In this document: in pieces, positions 48,701 through 60,700 of the stretch
Layout of the letters: every line of letters begins with the position of its first letter
How positions within the stretch are numbered: position 1 is the stretch's first letter
Source: Ampullaceana balthica
Lineage: Eukaryota > Mollusca > Gastropoda > Lymnaeidae
Assembly: GCA_944989445.1 (NCBI GenBank)
Contig: CALYLW010000019.1
Coordinates: forward strand, 1,364,001-1,428,000
DNA: 64,000 bases
Direction: 5' to 3'
Made by a program: the position numbers and the translations under genes
Notes under the pieces: model-generated
What the model saw: only the letters and a program-made list of their open reading frames with translations
Databases searched by the model: none
What the model was told of the DNA's origin: nothing

Positions 48701-51700
48701 ACAGATTCATGTAGACCATTGAATAGATTGAATGTCATGAAAGATTCATGTAGACCATTGAATAGATTGAATGTCATGGACAGATTCATGTAGACCATTG
48801 AATAGATTGAATGTCATGACAGATGCATGTAGACCATTGAATATATTGAATATCATAACAGATGCGTGTAGACCATTGAATAGATTGAATGTCATAACAG
48901 ATTCATGTAGACTTAGACCATTGAATAGATTGCATGTCATAACAGATGCATGTAGGCCATTGAATAGATTGAATATCATAACAGATGCGTGTAGACCATT
49001 GAATAGATTGAATGTCATGAAAGATTCATGTAGACCATTGAATAGATTGAATGTCATGAAAGATTCATGTAGACCATTGAATAGATTGAATGTCATGAAA
49101 GATTCATGTAGACCATTGAATAGATTGAATGTCATGAAAGATTCATGTAGACCATTGAATAGATTGAATGTCATGAAAGATTCATGTAGACCATTGAATA
49201 GATTGAATGTCATGAAAGATTCATGTAGACCATTGAATAGATTGAATGTCATGAAAGATTCATGTAGACCATTGAATAGATTGAATGTCATGAAAGATTC
49301 ATGTAGACCATTGAATAGATTGAATGTCATGAAAGATTCATGTAGACCATTGAATAGATTGAATGTCATGAAAGATTCATGTAGACCATTGAATAGATTG
49401 AATGTCATGAAAGATTCATGTAGACCATTGAATAGATTGAATGTCATGAAAGATTCATGTAGACCATTGAATAGATTGAATGTCATGACATATTCATGTA
49501 GACCATTGAATAGATTGAATGTCATGACAGATGCATGTAGACCATTGAATAGATTGAATGTCATGACAGATTCATGTAGACCATTGAATAGATTGAATGT
49601 CATGACAGATTCATGTAGACCATTGAATAGATTGAATGTCATGACAGATTCATGTAGACCATTGAATAGATTGAATATCATAACATATTAATTTAGACCA
49701 TTGAATAGATTGAATGTTCAGACAGATTCATGTAGACCATTGAATAGATTGAATGTTCAGACAGATTCATGTAGACCATTGAATAGATTGAATGTTCAGA
49801 CAGATTCATGTAGACCATTGAATAGATTGAATGTCATGACAGATTCATGTAGACCATTGAATAGATTGAATGTCATGAAAGATTCATGTAGACCATTGAA
49901 TAGATTGAATGTCATGAAAGATTCATGTAGACCATTGAATAGATTGAATGTCATGAAAGATTCATGTAGACCATTGAATAGATTGAATGTCATGAAAGAT
50001 TCATGTAGACCATTGAATAGATTGAATGTCATGACAGATTCATGTAGACCATTGAATAGATTGAATGTCATGACAGATTCATGTAGACCATTGAATAGAT
50101 TGAATGTCATGACAGATGCATGTAGACCATTGAATAGATTGAATGTCATGACAGATTCATGTAGACCATTGAATAGATTGAATGTCATGACAGATTCATG
50201 TAGACCATTGAATAGATTGAATGTCATAACAGATTCATGTAGACCATTGAATAGATTGAATATCATAACAGATTAATTTAGACCATTGAATAGATTGAAT
50301 GTTCAGACAGATTCATGTAGACCATTGAATAGATTGAATGTTCAGACAGATTCATGTAGACCATTGAATAGATTGAATGTTCAGACAGATTCATGTAGAC
50401 CATTGAATAGATTGAATGTCATGACAGATTCATGTAGACCATTGAATAGATTGAATGTCATGAAAGATTCATGTAGACCATTGAATAGATTGAATGTCAT
50501 GAAAGATTCATGTAGACCATTGAATAGATTGAATGTCATGAAAGATTCATGTAGACCATTGAATAGATTGAATGTCATGAAAGATTCATGTAGACCATTG
50601 AATAGATTGAATGTCATGACAGATTCATGTAGACCATTGAATAGATTGAATGTCATAACAGATTCATGTAGACCATTGAATAGATTGAATGTCATGACAG
50701 ATTCATGTAGACCATTGAATAGATTGAATGTCATGACAGATTCATGTAGACCATTGAATAGATTGAATGTCATAACTGATTCATGTAGACCATTGAATAG
50801 ATTGAATATCATAACAGATTAATTTAGACCATTGAATAGATTGAATGTTCAGACAGTTTCATGTAGACCATTGAATAGATTGAATGTCATGAAAGATTCA
50901 TGTAGACCATTGAATAGATTGAATGTCATGAAAGATTCATGTAGACCATTGAATAGATTGAATGTCATGAAAGATTCATGTAGACCATTGAATAGATTGA
51001 ATGTCATGACAGATTCATGTAGACCATTGAATAGATTGAATGTCATGACAGATGCATGTAGACCATTGAATAGATTGAATGTCATGACAGATTCATGTAG
51101 ACCATTGAATAGATTGAATGTCATGACAGATTCATGTAGACCATTGAATAGATTGAATGTCATATCTGATTCATATGGACCATTGAATAGATTGAATATC
51201 ATAACAGATTAATTTAGACCATTGAATAGATTGAATGTTCAGACAGATTCATGTAGACCATTGAATAGATTGAATATCAAAACGGATTAATTTAGACCAT
51301 TGACTAGATTGAATGTTCAGACAGATTCATGTAGACCATTGAATAGATTGAATGTTCAGACAGATTCATGTAGACCATTGAATAGATTGAATGTCATGAC
51401 AGATTCATGTAGACCATTGAATAGATTGAATATCATGACAGATTAATTTAGACCATTGAATAGATTGAATGTTCAGACAGATTCATGTAGACCATTGAAT
51501 AGATTGAATGTCATGACAGATTCATGTAGACCATTGAATAGATTGAATGTCATGAAAGATTCATGTAGACCATTGAATAGATTGAATATCATAACAGATT
51601 AATTTAGACCATTGAATAGATTGAATGTTCAGACAGATTCATGTAGACCATTGAATAGATTGAATGTCATAACAGATGCATGTAGGCCATTGAATAGATT

Positions 51701-54700
51701 GAATGTCATAACAGATTCATGTAGACCATTGAATAGATTGAATGTCATGACAGATTCATGTAGACCATTGAATAGATTGAATGTTCAGACAGATTCATGT
51801 AGACCATTGAATAGATTGAATGTCATAACAGATGCATGTAGGCCATTGAATAGATTGAATGTCATAACAGATTCATGTAGACCATTGAATAGATTGAATG
51901 TCATGACAGATTCATGTAGACCATTGAATAGATTGAATGTTCAGACAGATTCATGTAGACCATTGAATAGATTGAATGTCATGACAGATGCATGTAGACC
52001 ATTGAATAGATTGAATGTCATAACAGATGCATGTAGACCATTGAATGGATTGAATGTCATGACAGATTCATGTAGACCATTGAATAGATTGAATGTCATA
52101 ACAGATTCAGTTAGACCATTGAATAGATTGAATGTCATGACAGATTCATGTAGACCATTGAATAGATTGAATGTCATAACAGATTCATGAAGACCATTGA
52201 ATAGATTGAATATCATGATAGATTTATGTAGACCATTGAATAGATTGAATTATTTTGATTGTCTTATGTAATATCAATCTGCTTTTGTCTTTTGAAATTA
52301 GGAGATCAAAGATTCTGAGGATGACAAAAAGCTTCATGAAAAGAAAGGAATCACTATGGTAAGATAGGACATTAGAGTGGTTTTATTTCTGTTGTATATA
52401 CTAACTGTGGAATCACTATGGTAAGATAGGACATTAGAGTGTTTTTATTTCTGTCGTATATTCTAGCAGTGCAGTTTTGTCTGTTTATACTAGTGGTGCA
52501 GTGTTGTCCGTTTATACTTGCAGAGTAGATTTATCTATTGATGCTTTTAGGGCAGATTTCTTTCTTGTTTCCATTAGAAAGATGCAATGAGTTCATTCTC
52601 ATGTCCTAAGCATACAAAATTAGATGTATGTCACAACAATGGTTTAAAATTAGATGTATGTCACAACAATGGTTTAAAATTAGATGTATGTCACAACAAT
52701 GGTTAAAAATTAGATGTATGTCACAACAATGGTTAAAAATTAGATGTATGTCACAACAATGGTTAAAAATTATATGTATGTCACAACAATGGTTTAAAAT
52801 TCTGTTTTCATTATATCAGCTCATGATTAATTTAGATTTCTCAGTTCTTCTGGGAAATTAATTTTTTTATATAATTGATTGGTTAAAGTTAAGAATTTTG
52901 ATGTACAGTCAGACCTCTCATAATGAGCACACAAAAAATTTGAAAAAGTTGCTCCCTTAACGAGCGAAAAAATTGTATAACGACTAACGCAGAAAGGGAA
53001 AGTCCCTTTTTCCTGGAAATTCATTTGTGTGCCGGCACTTCCGCCCCAATGTATTATTCTGTGTTTAGCACTCGCTCTGTTAGCTTATTGTTTTCGTTTG
53101 TGATCAACCGTTTTTACAAATTCTTTATTCAGACAGATTGCGTAATTTTTTAATGTGGAAAGTGTAATAACCTCTGCTCACATGTCTTTGAAAAAAAAAC
53201 ACAAGAAGACAATCATGAGAGAGAAATAAAAATAACTGTTGAAATGAAACGTAAAACCATTGAAAAGGGAGAACAAGGTGTAAGTGTGGCTAATCTAGTG
53301 CGCACTTACAATCGGCCAATATCAACGATCTGCACTATTCTCAAGAACAATTAAGGAGATGGATGCCTCAAAGATAGTTTCAAAAATGTCTACGAAACAG
53401 CTACGAAAAATTTTCGTCAAATTTTGAAGCGTCAGCAAAAACAAATGTCTTTAGACCGTTTTCTAGTTAAAAAAGGATAATTATTTGTCATAAATTCATA
53501 TTTTTATTTACGTTTTTTGTTTCAAATCTATATTGTATTCCAAGTTGTTTCACTCTTTAACAATTCATAAGTAATAAATGTTAATGAATTCTTTTGAAAA
53601 GTGAGTATTTTTTTTTCAGCATGGAACGCATTATCGTATTTTACATTGCTTTGTCTGGGAAAAATTGTTTCGTTAACGAGTCTTTCACTTAATGAGTAAG
53701 AATCTGGAATGAATTAAACTCGTTATGAGAGGTTCCACTGTACATTGCTGTTCAGAATTAAAGATTTTTTTATGTCATTTATTTTTAAAAAAATTTTTTG
53801 TGATTAAAATTTTTTTTTCTCTTCAGATTAAAGACTTGAAACGCCAGCTTCATGCTGAGAGAAAAAGGGGAGATAAACTTCAGGCAAAACTGCAAGAAGT
53901 TTTATCAGCAGACACCAGCAAAAGTAGGTCACAAAGATATTTGCTTTGATCATTAAAGGGAGATGATTGACAATTTAAAAAAAGCGAAGGGTAAATGGAT
54001 TGAACTATCATAGCAGCTGTAATGATGAGAGGGCTGATCACGAAAAAGAAGCAGAATTGTTTAGTTGTTATTTTTGTGGTTTTAATATGGTAGTCATTTT
54101 TTTAAAAAAAAGTCCCATAACCGATGGTCGTAGAAGGTCCCAATGTTTCTATTAGAACTTACTAGGGGCTTGATAGACCTGATAGGTGCCCCGTCTCCCT
54201 TCTAGGTCAGCGGAGGACTTTCTTAGCGATAGTCATTCATCATTTTTATTGTGGCTTTTACGTGGGCTCGAACCCACGCCCCTCAGCTTGTGAGGCGAGC
54301 GCACTATTGGCTTCGCTATCCAACCACCATGGTAGTCATTAAGGGGTTGAAATGTTTCTTTTTCAGTTTTTGCATTACCAGATAGTGGTCATATTGTTGA
54401 TTTCACATTCCATGCCAAGCAGGTTGCTGTCTTTGGGTGGCTGACATTCAAATGACAGCTTTTCCCTTTCATAGCTTCCTGTCTGACATCGACCCATTTC
54501 TTCTCAAATTTTCCTATTCATAATCTCAGCATTTAACCATCTACTGAATAGTCAGTTTTCTTACTTAGCCTAAGGGGAGGTGAACAAATATCTTATTTGA
54601 ATTCAGATTTTTTTATGGATTCAGATTTTGTTACTGCTACACTACAGGGCTCCAGTTGAAAGTAGAAAAACTATTTGTAATGTCTCTGAGATGATAGAGG

Positions 54701-57700
54701 TTTGTTCAAATCTGCTAGTAGTTACCCTTGCCATACAAAGTCTCTGAAACTCTATTATAATAATGAACTGTGTTAACATAATATGCAAATCCAGTTTGAT
54801 TATTTTAACAGCAGAGCAGTGACTTGAAATTTGTTTTTGTTTTTGTTTTTTTACCTCAACATAGTCAAAGCAATAAAAAGTTTGTTATAAACAGATGAAC
54901 GAGAGAATGTTGAATCATCATATCAGGCAGTTTAAAAAAAAATTATATTCTGACACAGATATGGATGACCTGTTCAGAACCCCTGATAGTGATGTTCAAG
55001 AGACGAGGTGAGCCTAACTCTAGGTTTGAATGTTTGAAAAGTCAGTTTGGGGTTATAGTATAGGATTTGTAAAAACGCATTTTAATCAAATTTGCAATTT
55101 TTCGTCAATTGTTTGATCTTTTAATCCTTAATCCTACTAGTAAGATTGTTTAATCCATAATCCTACTTGTTAAACCTGAGTGTGCTGATGAGGTAACAAA
55201 TTTACTGTGTTGTTTTTTAGCTCACTGTCATCCTGGGGAGCTGGTGCAAGTGGACTGGGAAAAGATTCAGTGGCCAGTGGACCTCAGGTCAGATGAGTGG
55301 CTTGACCTCAGTCTTGTGTTTAGAAGGCTCTAATCTTATCTTATCTTATCTGTTTACAGACGCTCCTTCTATACAGAAGATTATTGCGTCCTACGCTTAT
55401 CTATGGTTTGTGTTTAGTCCTGCATTTTTATTAGAGATTTAAATGTTGATAAAGTGTTGGTTTTCCTGGATTCTTCAGGCAACCCATTCCACGCCCGAAT
55501 TCCGGAAGGGAAGAAGGAAAACTTGTATGTGTTTGTTCTTGCATACGGAATAAGAAAGGTGTTTTTATCCTTATGTCTATCTGAGGGTTGTATTAAGTTA
55601 TCTTTGTGTTGTATTTCTAAATTAGAATTAATTGCTTTATGTATGATTACTACTTTGCTCTTGGTTCTTCTATCCTCTAGTGTTTCAAGGTTTAATAATT
55701 TAACTAATGGTGTTATTCTTGTCAGTTTCGAATATTCTCCAGTAATGAATCTGGCAGCTCTTTTTTGAATTTGTTCTAGTTTATCAATGTTTTCTTTGGT
55801 GGATGGGTCCCATACAGAAGGTCTTACACTCAAGTTAAACAAAAAAAAACAGGGATTTAATTTTTTGGGGCCCTACCATAACTCCCCCCCTTTGGCCTGC
55901 ACTTCAGCTGGGTGTGAGATTGTTCACAGAATGTAGCCGGGGAAGCTCAGCGCCAGCTGTAAGACTAAAGGTTGTTGATAGATTCAAAGACAAGGTAACC
56001 AGCCGCATGCGATGTGGACCATTGCTCTGCATTGTATCTCTTCTTCTGTAGTCCCTCCATGATTAATGTGCTATGCTTCTTTGCACATGTTAGTGAAAAA
56101 GTCCTTGTAGATTCTGTTGGAAGTGGCCTTGGCCTAGAAAGTGCAATCACAGTTTATCTCATTAGCACAGACAAACAAAATCTTTGAGTTGGAACCATAA
56201 TAAACTCAAAGGTTATATCATTAGCACAGACAAACAAAATAATAATAATAATAATAATTGATAATTTATATAATAGCCCTAAGACTATGAACCAGGATAA
56301 TGAAGGATGTAGCCAAAAATCATATTCTTGGTTTTTTTAATAACCCTAAACAAAAAAAAATATCAATTTTTGCATAAACCACACATGGTAGTTTTGTAAC
56401 ATAAGCCACACACGGTAGTTTTGTAACATAAGCCACACACGGTAGTTTTGTAACATAAGCCACACACTGTAGTTTTGTAACATAAGCCACACACGGTAGT
56501 TTTGTAACATAAACCACACACTGTAGTTTTGTAACATAAACCACACATGGTAGTTTTGCATGTCTCAAATGTTGCCTGATTCCTCAGTCTCCCACGTCTG
56601 CTAACAACAGCCACAACAGTGAGACAAGTGTTGGGGACGAGTACAATGATCTGTTGAGGAGACTTGGTATACTGCAGCAAGAGAAGTGGGCCTTGGAGGA
56701 GAAGGTAAGACTTAAGTACTGCAGCAAGAGAAATGGGCCTTGGAGGAGAAGGTAAGACTTAAGTACTGCAGCAAGAGAAGTGGGCCTTGGGCGAGAAGGT
56801 AAGACTTAAGTACTGCAGCAAGAGAAATGGGCCTTGGAGGAGAAGGTAAGACTTAAGTACTGCAGCAAGAGAAGTGGGCCTTGGACGAGAAGGTAAGACT
56901 TAAGTACTGCAGCAAGAGAAATGGGCCTTGGAGGAGAAGGTAAGACTTAAGTACTGCAGCAAGAGAAATGGGCCTTGGAGGAGAAGGTAAGACTTAAATG
57001 GGCCTTGGAGGAGAAGGTAAGACTTAAATGGGCCTTGGAGGAGAAGGTAAGACTTAAATGGGCCTTGGAGGAGAAGGTAAGACTTAAATGGGCCTTGGAG
57101 GAGAAGGTAAGACTTAAATGGGTCTTTTAGGAGAAGGTAAGACTTAAATGGGCCTTGGACGAGAAGGTAAGACTTAAGTACTGCAGCAAGAGAAATGGGC
57201 CTTGGAGGAGAAGGTAAGACTTAAATGGGCCTTGGAGGAGAAGGTAAGACTTAAATGGGCCTTGGAGGAGAAGGTAAGACTTAAATGGGCCTTGGAGGAG
57301 AAGGTAAGACTTAAATTGGCCTTGGAGGAGAAGGTAAGACTTAATTGGGCCTGGAGGAGAAGTTAGATAAAAAATTATTTTAAATAAGTTAGAAACAAAA
57401 ATTAATTTGAAAAAATTGCCTGAAATTAAATAATTGCCGTTAAAGACTTTACAATTACAGACTGATGCAAAAAAACCACTCTGATATTATCTCCTTGTGA
57501 GTGACATGTTAAATGATCAATCAAGATGATATTGAATTCACTGTTTTATCATATGAGACGACATACTATTATTGAGACAATACAAGTTTAGACTGAAAAT
57601 ACCTACTGTGGCGGCTTCGTTGTCTAGGGGGATCGAGGTCCGCCCTAGGCCACTGATATCAACCGCATTTTATAATTTAACGTTTAAGTCAGCACACTTC

Positions 57701-60700
57701 CGCTGCAAAGTGCAGGTATATCTCTAGTTGAACAATAAACTCGAAGTAACAGATTGTAAGGAATCAAACAGTTTATTTAATCAGCACACACGATACACAT
57801 TCTTTACGTCGGTCATCTCCATGTCACTTTCACTCTCCTCTCTCCCAGACCAGTTCTTCAGTGAAATTCCGGCCAAAATGAAACTCTGAACGTTTCACTC
57901 CATATTCGGCTAAAAAAACAACACTTAACTCTATCTATATCCTTTCACTCCTTGTGCGTCTTGGTGAGACGCACAACACACTACACAAACTATTATATAC
58001 CTCATTTAAGACAGTCATTCTCACACCATAAAATCAGACCGTGACACCTACTGAGTGCAGACTTATATATAAACTCTTTATTCTTGAACTGTATACATTT
58101 CATGTATAAAAAGAAACATACTGATGAAGGCATTTGCTGAAGCATTAACTATTGTTTTTCTCTGAAAGTAAATTGAATTTAACAAATATTTTTTTCATTC
58201 AAACAAAGTGTAATGTAAACTTAGGAACATCTCAGAATTGTTTGATAAAAATTGTGAAAAACATGAATATCCTCTCATATATTGCTTCCCAAAAGGCCCC
58301 TATAATTTGAGGTTCTCATCCTAATGTAAATGTACCCCACCCCAGGTCAACCACCTGGAGACCAGCAATGCCTGCATGGCTGAAGACATCCTGAGCAAGA
58401 CATCCATCATTGAGCACTACGTCATGCAGAGCCGCACAGGTACATACTTACCAATGTTCCCTTTAAGCTGTGAGGCGGTGCACATATCTGACAGACGCCA
58501 CGCAGCAGTTTATAACTACCGCGGATCAAATTTTGTAAAATATTGCTTTAAAAAAGGGATGCTTTGCAACTTTGCAAACAAATTATTTTTTTACTTTAAA
58601 CACGAACCAATGAACCTTAGAGGGTACATTGATACTTACCCAAGCCAAAGGGTTGGCTCTTCAACACTTAACTCTTTTTCTCCGGAATTATTTTCCTCAT
58701 TCTGATGGAATTATCTATTCTGGAAATTCGTCGCAGGCTACTCAGCAATCTTAAAATGTTAATAACTTGTTTATTATTTAACACATAATGATATATTTGG
58801 TATTGAATTAAAGGGAAAAGAATGAAGTTTTCAGGCATCACAGACTCATGACTTTATTTTAATAAAATAATATGATTTTGTTTTAGTGAAAATAATAATA
58901 AAAATACACCACATTTGTTTTACAAAACCTCTTTCAAAGTCACAAAAATTTAGATTTTTATCCAAAATGTAATAAAATGGTGTTTTATCTGAAATATATT
59001 CATATTTACAGCAAACAGAAATAATTTCACATATTAGAGCTCAATATCCATGGTCACCCATAGAGGAAAATAATTGGAATAGTGAACTGTATACAATGGA
59101 ACTGGAAGCTATACTGTGTATTGCAACTAGAAATTATTTTAAATTCTATCTAAATTTGCACTTAATTTTAGTGAAAAAGTTTAGCATCTTTCAAATTAGA
59201 CTATATTGTTTATATTATTATTTGTAGTAGAAATATTATCAGTTCATCAATGCATTTGAGACGGGAGCGGGGCTTCTTGTTTATCAATAGAGGACTTGTC
59301 AACTTCATTTTCAATTTCACTACAACTATTAGTACTACGCCTATGAGTCATCGGAAATCTAAAATTACTATGTAAATCATAATTAAAAAGAATACCTTTT
59401 TCTTGTTCATCATCGTAGTATTTAAAATAATATTAGATCGATTACCAGATGCCCTGGTTGAATATCCATGTTTGTAAACAATTTAAAAACAAACGTAAAA
59501 ACGAAAATAAAAACAAGCCTTTCAAACACTTCTTTTGCAGTGAAAATACATTCAAACAAAGAATTTCAGACTTTTTATTCAAGGGAAATCATTCTAGATT
59601 ACATTAAAACTAATTTTCGTTTAATAGTTAAGGAAAGAAACGCTTCAATTCAGTTTAAATAATTCGACGTTCGCATCATAGCTGCGTCAAAAACGTCATT
59701 TTAGAATCAACGATGGTAGCGTTGATCCGGTGAAAAAGAGTTAATGTAATAAAATATTCCACTGTTAAATTAGATCAATTTTACAACATTCAGAGATTCT
59801 ACTGTTAGTGTTTCAAAGTTATAAGCTTAGGTGAAACTTCAAATAATAAACATTGTAAAATGGTTGTCCAGGTCCAAGGGCCAGTAACTCTCACGAAGAC
59901 AAGCTGACCCTGAAGAAAGTGATGGACCTTGTCAACAAGAACAGTGAACACACACAGCACACCCAGGACATGAACAAGAAGCTGCAGAGCATGTTAGAGG
60001 AGACATTGACTAAAAATATGCATTTACAGCAGGTAAACCCAAACACCCATTTCATCAAATCAGAGGTCAATCATAACCTTTATGTAACGGGATTTGAGAA
60101 CTACTGTCAGTAATGATATTCAAATCTCAGAGGTCAATCATAAGCTCTATGTAAAGTGATTTGAGAACTACTGTCAGTAATGATATTTAAATCTCAGAGG
60201 TCAATCATAAGCTCTCTGTAAAGTGATTTGAGAACTACTGTCAGTAATGATATTCAAATCTCAGAGGTCAATCATAAGCTCTCTGTAAAGTGATTTGAGA
60301 ACTACTGTCAGTAATGATATTCAAATCTCAGAGGTCAATCATAAGCTCTCTGTAAAGTGATTTGAGAACTACTGTCAGTAATGATATTCAAATCTCAATA
60401 GCTTATATGTTTATTCTAGTTTCTTAAAAAATTTCTAATATTCTGACACTAGCGGAAACACTGTCAAAAATTTCGTCTCTTTTAAAATATTAATAGTGTA
60501 GCTTAGTCTTTATGTTTGTAAGTACTCTTATAGTTACAGTAACAGAAACATATTTTGTCCTTTTTTGAGGGAATTAAAAATATTCCATCCATTTTGTTAT
60601 GTGACAAAGTTTGTTTATCTTGTTAAAGTTCCATAAATGATTACAACTGTGTCTCTCTGTAGGACCTTGAGTTCATGTGATAAAGTTTGTTAATCTTGTT

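Noticed and set aside
48388..52216. Long open frames on both strands encoding 13-residue repeats
   Set aside because: A stop-free 39-bp unit explains them; they lie in an intron of a well-supported gene and mirror each other on both strands.
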